Assembly: GCF_020859565.1 (NCBI RefSeq)
Contig: NZ_JAJHUO010000015.1
Location: 124,001-188,000, forward strand
Reading direction: 5' to 3'
DNA length: 64,000 bases
Source: Saccharothrix luteola
GTDB taxonomy: Bacteria > Actinomycetota > Actinomycetes > Mycobacteriales > Pseudonocardiaceae
Part shown: in pieces, positions 8,858 to 17,426 of the stretch
Layout: each line of letters starts with the position of its first letter
Position numbering within the stretch: position 1 is the first letter of the stretch
Position numbers and translations under genes: made by a program
The notes under the pieces: model-generated
What the model was told of the DNA's origin: nothing
The model's database searches: none
The model's input: only the letters and a program-made list of their open reading frames with translations

Positions 8858-10629
8858 CACCGCCCGCGGGCAAGTCGTTCCGCTCGTTCGCCGCCGACCC
8901 GATCGTGACGGCGGCCTCGCTGTCGAGCACGTGGGACAAGAGGCTGGTCAGCTGCGTGGTCGACGAGAACGTCGGCCTGCCGGACCTCGCCGTCCTGACC
9001 TACCGCGACGGCAACCACGAGCTGCTGACCGACAGCAAGATCAAGATCGGCACGCCGTTGACGGTGTCGGTGATGACGGTCGAGAGCAAGGCGCAGGTGC
9101 AGCTGTTCGGCGGCGAGGTCACCGGGCTGGAGACTGACGGCGACTCGACCGGCTCGTTCACCGTCATCCGCGCGATGAGCAAGGCGCACCGGCTGTTCCG
9201 GGGTCGCCGGGTGGAGGCGTTCCACAACGTCCCGGCCACCACCGTGGTGCGCCAGGTCGCCCGCAACGCCGGGCTCACCGTCGGCCGCGTCGAGCTCTCC
9301 CCCGTCCGGTACGCGCAGCTCAGCCAGGCGAACGTGTCGGACTGGGAGTTCCTCCAGCAGCTAGCCCACGAGCACGGCGTGACCGTCCAGGTGGACGACA
9401 AGGGCACGTTGGAGCTGCTCAAGCCCAAGCCCGCGTCCGGCGCGCCCGCGCTCACCGACAACAGCCCGCTGGTGCTGCGGCACGGCGACCTGCTGTCCCT
9501 GCGCGCCTCGCTGACCGCCGCCGACCAGGTGGAGAAGGTCGAGGTGCGCGCCTGGGACGTGGCCACGAAGAAGGCGTTCGTGTCGGTCGAGCCGGCTATC
9601 CGGAGCAAGACCGTGCTGCCCGGTTTCGGCGAGTCCGTGGCCGGCAGGCGGACCACCACGCTGGTGGCGGACACGCCGTACAGCACGCAGGCCGAGACGG
9701 ACACCGCGGCGCGGTCGCTCGCCGAGTCGGTCAGCGCCGGGCACGCGGAGATCGAGGCGGTCGCCAAGGGCCATCCGCGGCTGCGCGCGGGCGTGCCGAT
9801 CGCGTTGGCCGACGCGGGGCCTGCGTTCAGCGGGCGCTACACCGCCACGTCGGTGCGGCACGTGCTGGAGCCCCAGCACGGCTACCGCAGCATCGTCACG
9901 GTGAGCAGCTCGCCGGACCGGTCGCTGGCCGGGTTGGCGCTGGGCGGCAACGCGCCCGGCCGCTCGCCGCGGATGCCGGGCCTGGCCACCGGGATCGTCA
10001 CCGATATCAAGGAGGTCGGCCGCGACCAGCGGGGCTGGGTGCGGCTGAAGTTCCCCTGGCTGGACGACAACTACGTCACCGACTGGGTCCGCACCGTGCA
10101 GTGGGGCGGTGTCCGCGGCGGCGGCGTGTTCAGCCCCGAGGTCAACGACGAGGTGCTGGTCGGCTTCGAGCAGGGCAGCCTGGACCGCCCGTACGTGCTC
10201 GGCGGGCTCTACAACGGCGTCGACCAGCCCTCGCCGCACGACGTGCCGCTGGTGGACCGCACGAGCGGCCGGGTGAACCGGCGGTCCCTGGTGTCCCGCA
10301 CGGGCAACCGGCTGGAGCTGCTGGACGGCCTCACCGCCGCCGGCGTCCGGCTCCAGACCGGCGACAAGCGGTTGGACATCACGCTGGACGAGAAGACCGG
10401 CGGCATCGACATCCGGGTGAGCACGCCGCGCGGTCGTCGGGTGCTCGGCTCGATCAGCCTGGACGCCCGCGGGATCACCGTGGACGCGGGGCTCGGCGAC
10501 CTGGTGCTGAAGGGCAGGACGGTGTCCGTCGAGGCGACCACCTCGGCGTCCGTGCGGGGCGGCACCGACGCCTCCGTCGAAGGACGCGCCCAGGCCGTGC
10601 TCAAGGGCGCGATCGTCCGGATCAACTGA
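8854..10629 (+). CDS. VgrG-like central spike protein (Afp8-like)
   Basis: This 591-residue protein matches the eCIS spike. The N-terminal two-thirds is gp27-like (VSDWEFLQQLAHEHGVTVQVDDKGTLEL). An OB-fold follows (TGIVTDIKEVGRDQRGWVRLKFPWLDD, then GVFSPEVNDEVLVGFEQGSLDRPYVLGGLYNG). The C-terminal half-helix region is beta-repeat (GSISLDARGITVDAGLGDLVLKG). It would trimerise and carry the PAAR tip encoded next. The ATG at 8854 sits in an ATGA overlap with the LysM gene. The frame is open further upstream, but only as a shadow of that gene. Confidence 0.93.
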   Translation: MTPPAGKSFRSFAADPIVTAASLSSTWDKRLVSCVVDENVGLPDLAVLTYRDGNHELLTDSKIKIGTPLTVSVMTVESKAQVQLFGGEVTGLETDGDSTGSFTVIRAMSKAHRLFRGRRVEAFHNVPATTVVRQVARNAGLTVGRVELSPVRYAQLSQANVSDWEFLQQLAHEHGVTVQVDDKGTLELLKPKPASGAPALTDNSPLVLRHGDLLSLRASLTAADQVEKVEVRAWDVATKKAFVSVEPAIRSKTVLPGFGESVAGRRTTTLVADTPYSTQAETDTAARSLAESVSAGHAEIEAVAKGHPRLRAGVPIALADAGPAFSGRYTATSVRHVLEPQHGYRSIVTVSSSPDRSLAGLALGGNAPGRSPRMPGLATGIVTDIKEVGRDQRGWVRLKFPWLDDNYVTDWVRTVQWGGVRGGGVFSPEVNDEVLVGFEQGSLDRPYVLGGLYNGVDQPSPHDVPLVDRTSGRVNRRSLVSRTGNRLELLDGLTAAGVRLQTGDKRLDITLDEKTGGIDIRVSTPRGRRVLGSISLDARGITVDAGLGDLVLKGRTVSVEATTSASVRGGTDASVEGRAQAVLKGAIVRIN

Positions 10630-10648
10630 CCCGAAGGAGATCACCATC

Positions 10649-10954
10649 ATGTTCCCCGCCGCCCGGCTGGGCGACAAGACGTCGCACGGCGGCGCCGTCG
10701 GCACCCCGCCGCCCGCGGTGGCCGCCAAGGTCGCCACCGTCCTGATCGAGGGCAAGCCCGCCGCCGTCGGCGGCAGCCTGCACGTGTGCGTCATCCCGAA
10801 GGACGCCGTCCTGGGGCCCGCCAACGTCGTCAAACCCCGCATCGGCGGCCAGGTGCTCATCGGCGGCGTGGTCGCGGCACGGGTCGGCGACAGCACCACC
10901 TGCCAGGCGAACGTCCTCACCGGCGCGCCGACCGTGCTCATCGGGGGCCGGTGA
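10649..10954 (+). CDS. PAAR-type spike tip protein (Afp10-like)
   Basis: This 101-residue protein is built of short Gly/Pro-turn beta repeats: MFPAARLGDKTSHGG, ATVLIEGKPAAVGGSLHVC, GGQVLIGGVVAARVGDSTTC, GAPTVLIGGR. That is the PAAR pattern of a small conical tip placed on the VgrG trimer. His and Cys residues at the expected places could hold the metal ion. It is a bare PAAR with no effector extension. The ribosome-binding site is GAAGGAG at 10632-10638. The stop overlaps the next start. Confidence 0.93.
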   Translation: MFPAARLGDKTSHGGAVGTPPPAVAAKVATVLIEGKPAAVGGSLHVCVIPKDAVLGPANVVKPRIGGQVLIGGVVAARVGDSTTCQANVLTGAPTVLIGGR

Positions 10955-11361
10955 TGAGCGAGAGCTTCATCGGACGCGGCTGGGGTTTCCCGCTGCGGAC
11001 CGGGCCGACCGGCGGCATCGGGATGGTCGAGCGCGAGCAGGAGATCACCGAGGCCATCCGGCTCGTGCTCGGCACCGCGCCGGGCGAGCGGCCGATGCGC
11101 CCGGAGTTCGGCTGCGGCATCCACGAGCACGTGTTCGCCTCGGCGGACGGCGCCACGGCCGGCCACGTCGCCCGCGAGGTGCGCGCCGCGCTGGACCGCT
11201 GGGAGCCGCGCATCGAGGTCGACGACGTCGTGGTCGCGTTCGACGCCGTCGAGGTCGGCACGCTCTACATCGACGTGCGCTACACCATCCGGTCCACCAA
11301 CGACCAGCGCAACCTGGTCTTCCCCTTCTACACCATCCCGGCCGAAGGGAGCGCGGAGTAG
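10954..11361 (+). CDS. Baseplate wedge protein, gp25/GPW-like
   Basis: This 135-residue protein contains the gp25 family signature EITEAIRLVLGTAPGERPMRPEFGCG followed by VREVRAALDRWEPRIEVDDV. The family forms the baseplate core that first contacts the sheath. The EPR-type motif (WEPR) is present. The start is ATG in an ATGA overlap with the PAAR gene. The stop directly abuts the ATG of the gpJ gene. Confidence 0.93.
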   Translation: MSESFIGRGWGFPLRTGPTGGIGMVEREQEITEAIRLVLGTAPGERPMRPEFGCGIHEHVFASADGATAGHVAREVRAALDRWEPRIEVDDVVVAFDAVEVGTLYIDVRYTIRSTNDQRNLVFPFYTIPAEGSAE

Positions 11362-13296
11362 ATGGCGCTGCCCGCACCCAACCTGGACGACCGGCGCTTC
11401 CAGCAGCTCGTGGACGAGGCCAAGCGGTACGTCCAGCAGAGCTGTCCGGAGTGGACGGACCACAACGTGTCCGACCCCGGCGTCACCCTCATCGAGACCT
11501 TCGCGCAGATGGTCGACCAGCTCGTCTACCGGCTCAACCGGGTGCCCGAGCGCAACCACCTGGCGTTCCTGGACCTGCTCGGCGTCACGCTGTTCCCGCC
11601 GACCGCCGCGCGCGCCGACGTCACGTTCCGGCTGTCCGCGCCGCAGCCGCAACCCGTCGTGCTGCCGGTCGGCACGGAGGTCGCCACGGCGCGCTCGGAG
11701 AGCTCCGAGGCGGTCGTGTTCGCCACCACCGACGAGCTGGCCGTGGTGCCGTGCTCGGTCCGGCGGCTGGTGACCAGGGCGGCGTCGGGTGAGCACACCG
11801 ACCGGACCAAGGACCTGGAGGCGGGCCACGACGTGCGGTGCTTCCAGGCCACGCCGACGCCCGGCGACGCGACGCTGTTCGGGCTGTCGGCCGCCGTGCC
11901 GCGCTGCGTGGTGGTGCTGCGGCTGGACAGCCGGGTCGAGGGCATCGGCGTCGACCCGCGGCAGCCGCCCCTGGTGTGGGAGGCGTGGAACGGGCAGGAC
12001 TGGCAGCCGTGCGAGGTGGACGAGGACAGCACCGGCGGCCTGAACCGGCCCGGCGAGGTCGTGCTGCACGTGCCCGCCGGGCACACCGAGTCCGCGGTGG
12101 CGGGCCATCGCGCGGGGTGGCTGCGCTGCCGCGTCACCGAGCCGGTGCGGGAGCAGCCGTTCTACTCGGAGTCGCCGACCGTGCGGGAGGCCGAGGCGTT
12201 CACCATCGGCGGCACCACCGCGGCCGAGCACGCCGAGACGGAGACCGACGTGCTGCTGGGCGAGACGGCGGGCGTGCCGGGGCAGCGGTTCACCGTGCCG
12301 CGCGCGCCCGTGCTGCTGGACGGCGACCCGGTGGTGGTGCGGGTGTCGGCGGGCGACGGCTGGCAGGACTGGACCGTGGTGGACCACTTCGGCGAGTCGA
12401 CGCCGCAGGACCGGCACGTGGTACTGGACGCCGTGCGCGGCGAGTTCCGGTTTCCGCCGGCGGTCCGCGAGGCGGACGGGACGCTGCGCCGCTACGGGGC
12501 CGTGCCGCCGAAGGGTTCGGTGGTGCAGGTGCCCCGCTACCGCACGGGCGGGGGACGGGCGGGCAACGTGGCGCGGGGCGCGATCTCCGCGCTGCGCAGC
12601 TCGGTGCCGTACGTGGCGGCGGTGGAGAACCGCGAGGCCGCGCGTGGCGGCGTCGACGGTGAGACCGTGGCCGAGGCGAAGGTGCGCGCGCCGCACCAGC
12701 TCCGGGTGCAGGAACGCGCGGTGACGGCCGCCGACCACGAGCACATCGCCAAGCTGGCCGCGCCGTCGCTGGCCAGGGTGCGGTGCCTGCCCGACGGTCC
12801 GGGCGCGGCGCGGGTGCTGGTGGTGCCCGACGCCGTGGCCGACGAGGGCGACCGGCTGCGGTTCGAGCAGCTGGTTCCGACCGAGGACGTGGTGTCGGCG
12901 GTGGCGCGGCGGTTGGACGAACGGCGGCTGCTCGGCACCCGGCTGGTCGTGGAACCACCGCGCTACCAGGGCATCACGGTGGTCGCGCGGGTGGTGGCGC
13001 CGGCCGCGGAGGGCAACCGGGTGCGTGAGGACGCGCTGGACGCGCTCTACCGCCACCTCAACCCGCTGCGCGGCGGCACGGAGGGCGCCGGGTGGGAGTT
13101 CGGCCGGCCGGTGCAGTACGGCGAGGTCTTCGCGGTGCTCCAAGGCGTCGGCGGGGTGCGGCTGGTGGAGGAGATCCGGCTGTTCCCGGCCGATCCGATC
13201 ACCGGGGCGCGTGGCGCGCCGGTGGACCGGGTCGAGGTCGCGCCGAACGCGCTGGTGTTCTCCTTCCAGCACCAGATCGTGGTGGTGGGGTCGTGA
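11362..13296 (+). CDS. Baseplate J-like wedge protein (Afp11-like)
   Basis: This 644-residue protein begins with ALPAPNLDDRRFQQLVDEAKRYVQQSCPEWTDHNVSDPGVTLIE, a typical opening of gpJ-type baseplate wedge proteins of eCIS. The C-terminal part (RVQERAVTAADHEHIAKLA through VRLVEEIRLFPAD) is also diagnostic. In the particle, the protein would pair with the gpI-like product next door to form the wedges around the hub. The start abuts the previous stop and the stop overlaps the next GTG, so wedge proteins are translated as a coupled block. Confidence 0.92.
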   Translation: MALPAPNLDDRRFQQLVDEAKRYVQQSCPEWTDHNVSDPGVTLIETFAQMVDQLVYRLNRVPERNHLAFLDLLGVTLFPPTAARADVTFRLSAPQPQPVVLPVGTEVATARSESSEAVVFATTDELAVVPCSVRRLVTRAASGEHTDRTKDLEAGHDVRCFQATPTPGDATLFGLSAAVPRCVVVLRLDSRVEGIGVDPRQPPLVWEAWNGQDWQPCEVDEDSTGGLNRPGEVVLHVPAGHTESAVAGHRAGWLRCRVTEPVREQPFYSESPTVREAEAFTIGGTTAAEHAETETDVLLGETAGVPGQRFTVPRAPVLLDGDPVVVRVSAGDGWQDWTVVDHFGESTPQDRHVVLDAVRGEFRFPPAVREADGTLRRYGAVPPKGSVVQVPRYRTGGGRAGNVARGAISALRSSVPYVAAVENREAARGGVDGETVAEAKVRAPHQLRVQERAVTAADHEHIAKLAAPSLARVRCLPDGPGAARVLVVPDAVADEGDRLRFEQLVPTEDVVSAVARRLDERRLLGTRLVVEPPRYQGITVVARVVAPAAEGNRVREDALDALYRHLNPLRGGTEGAGWEFGRPVQYGEVFAVLQGVGGVRLVEEIRLFPADPITGARGAPVDRVEVAPNALVFSFQHQIVVVGS

Positions 13297-13841
13297 GCCG
13301 CGCCGCGCTCCCGGAACTGCCCAGCCGGTACCCGCTGGGCGCGATGCTGCCCTCGCTGTACGCGGCCGACGACTTCGCCCAGCGGTTCACCTCGGGCCTG
13401 GACGCCGTGCTGTCCGCGATCCTGTCGACCCTCGACAACCTGGCGGAGCACTTCGACCCGGACCTCGCGCCCGCGGACTTCGTGACCTGGCTGTCGTCCT
13501 GGGTGGCGGCGGACCTCGACCCGGCGTGGCCGGAGCCGCTGCGCCGGGAGGCGGTGCGCCGCGCCGTCGAACTGCACCGCCTGCGCGGCACCGCACGTGG
13601 TCTCGTCGCGCGGTTGGAGCTGTGCCTCGGCGTGCGGGCGGAGGTGGTCGACGGTCCCGGCGCGACGTGGTCCACCCGGCCCGACACCGCCCTGCCCCGC
13701 GCGTCGGACGTCGTGCTGGTGCGGGTGCGGCCGGGCCGGTCCGGCGCGGTCGACCGGGAGCGGGTGGTGGCGCTGGTCGACGCGGTGTGCCCGCTTCACG
13801 TGACCTGCGCCGTCGAAGTGCTCAGCGGGAACGGGGACTGA
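13293..13841 (+). CDS. Phage tail protein I-like wedge protein (Afp12-like)
   Basis: This 182-residue protein starts at GTG 13293 in a GTGA overlap. The stretch SRYPLGAMLPSLYAADDFAQRFTSGLDAVLSAILSTLDNLAEHFDP, then FVTWLSSWVAADLDPAWPE and HRLRGTARGLVARLELCLG, matches the phage tail protein I family (wedge partner of gpJ). It ends 1 bp before the membrane-protein gene. No tail-fibre gene follows, which differs from Afp/PVC, where receptor-binding fibres come after the wedge. Confidence 0.9.
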   Translation: MSRAALPELPSRYPLGAMLPSLYAADDFAQRFTSGLDAVLSAILSTLDNLAEHFDPDLAPADFVTWLSSWVAADLDPAWPEPLRREAVRRAVELHRLRGTARGLVARLELCLGVRAEVVDGPGATWSTRPDTALPRASDVVLVRVRPGRSGAVDRERVVALVDAVCPLHVTCAVEVLSGNGD

Positions 13842-13842
13842 C

Positions 13843-14733
13843 ATGCGCCTGTGCACGCAGTGCGGCGCGCCCGTGCGCGACGCGGACGACTTCTGCGGCA
13901 ACTGCGGCACCTACCTCGGGTGGGCCGCGGAACCGCCGGCACCGCAGGCGTCGGCGGACGCGGCCGAGGAGCGGCCCGGGCCGGTGCTGCCGGGTCGGCC
14001 GGAGGCGCGACGTCCGCTGCCCAGCGCGCTGGACGACGAGGTGGTCGTCGGGCCGCCGTGCCCGGCGTGCGGGGTCGCGAACCCGCCGGGACGCCGGTTC
14101 TGCCGCCGGTGCGCCACGCCGTTGCGGCCCGGCGTGAGCGAGGCGCGGGGTCGGCAGGCACGACGGCGGTGGCGGTGGCGCGGCGACACCTCGCGGTGGT
14201 TGCGCCGGCTCGTCGCGTTCGCCGCGGGCGCGGTGCTGCTCCTGGCCGCGATCGCGTTCTACCCGACGGCGTTGGCGCTGGTCGAGGACGTGCGCGACAA
14301 GACGTCCACCCCGGTCGCCGTCGGGCCGACCAGCACCACCGCCACCGCCGAGGTGCCCGGTCACCCCGCGGCGGCGGCCGTGGACGGCCTGTCGAACCGG
14401 TACTGGGGCGCGACGGCCGTGGGCGACGCGGTGGAGTTCGGCTTCGCGACCCCGTACCGGCTGCTGTCGGTGGTCGTGCACACGGGCGCCGGCGTGGAGG
14501 AACGCGCGTTCACCGGGCAGGCGAGGGTCGCCGCGATGGACATGGTGGTCATCACGGCGGACGGGGGCAGCCGCACCGTCCCGCTGCCGTTGGCCGACCG
14601 GGTCGGTCCGCAGCGGGTCGACACGGCGGTGAGCGGCGTCGTGCGGATCCGGCTGGTGGTGCGGGCCGCGGCAGGGCAGGCGCAGGGGCGGCACATCGCG
14701 TTGGGCGAGGTGGAGTTCTTCCGCCGGCCCTGA
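13843..14733 (+). CDS. Bitopic zinc-ribbon membrane protein, CisA-like candidate
   Basis: This 296-residue protein has two zinc ribbons (C4, C7, C18, C21 and C73, C76, C87, C90), a Pro/Arg-rich linker, one transmembrane segment at about 123-147 (LVAFAAGAVLLLAAIAF), and a C-terminal discoidin-like beta domain (about 170-296; AAAVDGLSNRYWGA to IALGEVEFF). Predicted topology has the ribbons inside and the beta domain outside. Streptomyces injection systems use a membrane protein, CisA, of this general architecture and position to dock the particle and trigger firing at the membrane. Assignment is by architecture and synteny. It is coupled to the wedge gene with a 1-bp gap. Confidence 0.72.
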   Translation: MRLCTQCGAPVRDADDFCGNCGTYLGWAAEPPAPQASADAAEERPGPVLPGRPEARRPLPSALDDEVVVGPPCPACGVANPPGRRFCRRCATPLRPGVSEARGRQARRRWRWRGDTSRWLRRLVAFAAGAVLLLAAIAFYPTALALVEDVRDKTSTPVAVGPTSTTATAEVPGHPAAAAVDGLSNRYWGATAVGDAVEFGFATPYRLLSVVVHTGAGVEERAFTGQARVAAMDMVVITADGGSRTVPLPLADRVGPQRVDTAVSGVVRIRLVVRAAAGQAQGRHIALGEVEFFRRP

Positions 14734-14774
14734 GTGTCCATTGCAGACTCGAGGACTTCAGGAAGGAGCGGCAC

Positions 14775-15863
14775 GTGGACGTGGTAGTGGTCACCGGATC
14801 GGCGGGCCTGGTCGGTGGTGAGGCCGTGCGGGCGCTCGCGTCGAGGTTCGACCTGGTCGTGGGCGTGGACAACGGGATGCGGCGGCAGCTGTTCGGCCCG
14901 GCCGGCTCCGTCGCGGACAACCTGGCCGACGTCGAGCGCATCCCGAACTACCGGCACCACCGGGTGGACGTGCGCGACGGGAGCGCGCTCGGCACGTTGT
15001 TCGGCGAGTACGGCACGGACGTGCGGCTGGTCGTGCACACGGCCGGGCAGCCGAGCGGCGTGTGGGCGGCCGACCGGCCCGTGGCGGACCTGGAGGTCAA
15101 CGCGGTCGGCACGATGACCGTGCTGGAGGCGGTGCGGCGGCACAGCCCCTCGGCGGTGGTCGTGCTGACGTCCACCACGAAGGTGTACGGCGACCTGTCG
15201 GACTCCCTGCCGTTGGTGGAGACCGACACGAGGTGGGAGATCGACCCGGCGCACCCCTACCACGAGCACGGCGTCGACGAGTCGGTCCGGCTGGGCGGGA
15301 ACCGGACGTTCTCCGCGGTGTCGAAGCTGGCCGCCGACCTCGCCGCGCAGTCGTACGCGGGCCTGCTGGGGCTGCGGGTCGGCGTGTTCCGGTGCGGCAG
15401 CGTGACCGGGGCCCGGCAGGCGGGGGTCGAGCAGAGCGGCTTCCTGTCGCACCTGGTGCGCAGCGCCGTGCGCGGTGCGACGTTCCCGGTGATCGGGCAC
15501 GGCGGCAAGCAGGTGCGCGACGTGCTGGACGCGCGTGACCTGGTGGAGATGTTCTGGCACTTCTACCTGGACCCCCGTCCCGGCGAGGTCTACCACGCGG
15601 GTGGCGGGCGGGAGCGGAGCACGTCGATCCTGGAGCTGATCGCCCGGTACGAGTACCTGACAGGGCAGGAGGTGCGGTTCGAGTACGTGCCCGAGCACCG
15701 GTTCGCGGACGTGCGGTGCTGGATCACCGATACCCGCAAGTTCCGGCGCGACTACCCGGGTTGGCGGCCGGCGCACGACCTGGGCGACGTCCTGCGGTCG
15801 GTGCACGAGCACTGGGTCGAGGTCGACCCGATCGGGCTGAGCGGTTCACCGGTCACCTCTTGA
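14775..15863 (+). CDS. NAD-dependent epimerase/dehydratase (CDP-sugar 2-epimerase-like)
   Basis: This 362-residue short-chain dehydrogenase-fold protein has a Rossmann motif at residues 6-15 (VTGSAGLVGG). It resembles CDP-paratose/tyvelose 2-epimerases in the STTKVYGDL segment and the GVFRCGSVTGARQAGVEQSGFLSHLVR stretch. The usual catalytic YxxxK reads SAVSK here, so the lysine is kept but the tyrosine position is Ser. GTG 14775 is preferred because AAGGAG lies at 14763-14768. It is the first gene after the eCIS, 41 bp away, and may belong to the same transcription unit. It could modify a surface sugar. The substrate is unknown. Confidence 0.75.
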   Translation: MDVVVVTGSAGLVGGEAVRALASRFDLVVGVDNGMRRQLFGPAGSVADNLADVERIPNYRHHRVDVRDGSALGTLFGEYGTDVRLVVHTAGQPSGVWAADRPVADLEVNAVGTMTVLEAVRRHSPSAVVVLTSTTKVYGDLSDSLPLVETDTRWEIDPAHPYHEHGVDESVRLGGNRTFSAVSKLAADLAAQSYAGLLGLRVGVFRCGSVTGARQAGVEQSGFLSHLVRSAVRGATFPVIGHGGKQVRDVLDARDLVEMFWHFYLDPRPGEVYHAGGGRERSTSILELIARYEYLTGQEVRFEYVPEHRFADVRCWITDTRKFRRDYPGWRPAHDLGDVLRSVHEHWVEVDPIGLSGSPVTS

Positions 15864-15902
15864 CCGGCGGCTGTTCCCCGGTGTTGAGTTCGGAGCGCGT
15901 CT

Positions 15903-15969
15903 CTTCACGTCTTCACGTCATCCAGCGGGCGTGAAGAATCCTTTTAGACGCCCTTGAGACCGCGTGAAG
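15903..15969. promoter_or_regulatory. Cluster of CTTCACG/CGTGAAG sites before LuxR gene
   Basis: The 155-bp gap before the LuxR-type gene holds four copies of one heptamer. CTTCACG is at 15903-15909 and 15911-15917. Its complement CGTGAAG is at 15930-15936 and 15963-15969. An A/T-rich TTTTAGAC lies between the last two. The spacing (12 bp between the inner pair) suits a dimeric regulator, perhaps autoregulation by the LuxR protein. No protein has been shown to bind here. Confidence 0.4.
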
Positions 15970-16018
15970 CCGCGGCTCGCAGACTCGGTGGTGCAATCCG
16001 AGACTGCGGGAGGCAGCG

Positions 16019-16639
16019 GTGGAGCGAATCCGGGTCGTCGTCCAAGCGGCGGATCACCTGAGCATGACGGGCCTGATCACCTACCTCGGTTCGAGGCCCG
16101 ACGTGGAAGTGCTGGACGGCGGCGTCCACGTGAAGCCGGACGTGGTCGTCATGGCGGTCGACCGGTTGGGGGCCGAGGTGGTGGGGCGGCTGCGCCGGGC
16201 CGCCGCGCACGTCGGCGCGCCGGTGGTGCTGATCCTCGACGAGGTCGGTGAGTCCGACGTGCTCACGGCCGTGGAGTGCCGGATCGTGGCGATCCTGCCG
16301 CGGGCCGCGGTGACCGACCAGCTGGTGCTGCGCAGCGTCCTGACCGCGGCGGCGGGTGGCGGTGCGATGCCGCCGAACATGGTGGCCGAGCTGCTGCGGC
16401 ACGTGCAGCGGTTGCAGCGGCAGGTGCTGGAGCCGGATGGGGGACGCGACCGGCTGTCCGCGCGGGAGACGGACGTGCTGCGGTTGATGGCCGACGGGTT
16501 GGACACGGCCGAGATCGCGGGCCGGCTGTCGTACTCGGAGCGGACCATCAAGAACGTGTTCTACGGAATCACCACTCGGCTCAATCTGCGCAACCGGCCG
16601 CACGCGGTCGCTTATGCCCTTCGGAAGGGGATGATCTGA
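16019..16639 (+). CDS. LuxR/NarL-family transcriptional regulator
   Basis: This 206-residue protein has an N-terminal receiver-like region (about 1-110) that lacks a clear acidic triad and phospho-acceptor context, so it is probably not phosphorylated. A C-terminal LuxR HTH lies at about 142-203 (RLSARETDVLRLMADGLDTAEIAGRLSYSERTIKNVFYGI). GTG 16019 is preceded by GGGAGG at 16008-16013. LuxR-type regulators lie beside many actinobacterial eCIS loci, so local control of the injection system is plausible but not shown. Confidence 0.85.
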   Translation: MERIRVVVQAADHLSMTGLITYLGSRPDVEVLDGGVHVKPDVVVMAVDRLGAEVVGRLRRAAAHVGAPVVLILDEVGESDVLTAVECRIVAILPRAAVTDQLVLRSVLTAAAGGGAMPPNMVAELLRHVQRLQRQVLEPDGGRDRLSARETDVLRLMADGLDTAEIAGRLSYSERTIKNVFYGITTRLNLRNRPHAVAYALRKGMI

Positions 16640-16640
16640 C

Positions 16641-16853
16641 ATGTCGGAGGCTCAGCCCGTGGCGAGGAAGGACGTGACGCGGAAGGACCCGGCCGCGCTT
16701 CGGCACGTGGTGGACCTGGCGCTGCGGGGCATTCGGGCCAAGGCCCGCACCCCCCACCCGGTGCGCCCTCATGGCGAGGCCAGGTGGGTGATGTCGTCGG
16801 ACGGCGTCATCAACGCCCCCTCGCACGACGAGCCCACCACCACCGAGGCCTGA
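16641..16853 (+). CDS. Small uncharacterised protein downstream of LuxR gene
   Basis: This 70-residue ORF begins 2 bp after the LuxR stop, with GAAGGGG at 16623-16629. The sequence is basic in the first half (VARKDVTRKDPAALRHVVDLALRGIRAKART) and acidic and Thr-rich at the end. No domain is recognised. Tight spacing to the regulator suggests co-translation. It could be a regulator partner or simply a short conserved hypothetical. Confidence 0.55.
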   Translation: MSEAQPVARKDVTRKDPAALRHVVDLALRGIRAKARTPHPVRPHGEARWVMSSDGVINAPSHDEPTTTEA

Positions 16854-17426
16854 CCCAACCCATTCGCCACCCACCTCACTCGCTTCGGAGATCACCCAAA
16901 CGTGGCACAGGCGTCGGGGATGAATGGAAACGGTAAATTTGTTGCCGGGAAAAGAAGGTGTGGCACGACGGCCCGGAACGATCTGCCCAGCCCACCACCG
17001 CGCCTCCTCAACCCAACCCCGCGACCGACCAACCCTCACCCAACGACCCACCAGCCCACGTCCGCCACCCACCAGTCCCCGCCGCGGTCCACGAGACCTC
17101 GCCCAACGACCCACACCCAGCCACTGCCCCAGCGCCCGACGACCCGCCCGACGACCGGTGCCCAGCCGACCGTCCGCCAGGCCCAGCGACTCGCCGCCAG
17201 CGCTGCCCTGCGAGCCGCCAGCCCAACCCGACCCGCCGCTCAGCCCGAGCCGACTCAGCCCGACCCGCCTGGACCACTCGCCAGCCTGCTCGCAGTCCGC
17301 ACGCTGGCTCAGCCCGAGCCGCCAGCCCGCAAACCAACTCGGTCCGACCCGCCGACCTCGCAAGCCCGCACGCCCGCTCAGCCCGACCCGCCCGACCCGC
17401 ACGCCGGCTCAGCCCGACCCGCCGGC
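16854..17426. repeat. 573-bp gene-poor stretch with degenerate CTCAGCCCGACCCGCC repeats
   Basis: No convincing gene was found here. An A/T-richer patch lies at about 16921-16950. From about 17236 to the SARP stop there are five or more imperfect copies of a unit close to CTCAGCCCGACCCGCC (clear at about 17236, 17256, 17309, 17379 and 17409, then CTCAGCCC at the SARP stop). The bases are almost all C-rich on this strand, so both strands stay open by chance over long distances. The repeats run right up to the SARP stop codon at 17427. They may have expanded by slippage. Confidence 0.5.

Noticed and set aside
9361-13272. 1303-codon minus-strand frame opposite the spike, PAAR and baseplate genes
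   Set aside because: Composition is typical of an antisense shadow, and the plus-strand genes are well supported by family motifs.
16581-17402. 273-codon minus-strand frame rich in Gly, Arg and Leu
   Set aside because: Translation simply reflects the C-rich repeats and it overlaps the LuxR downstream ORF; no ribosome-binding site or domain.
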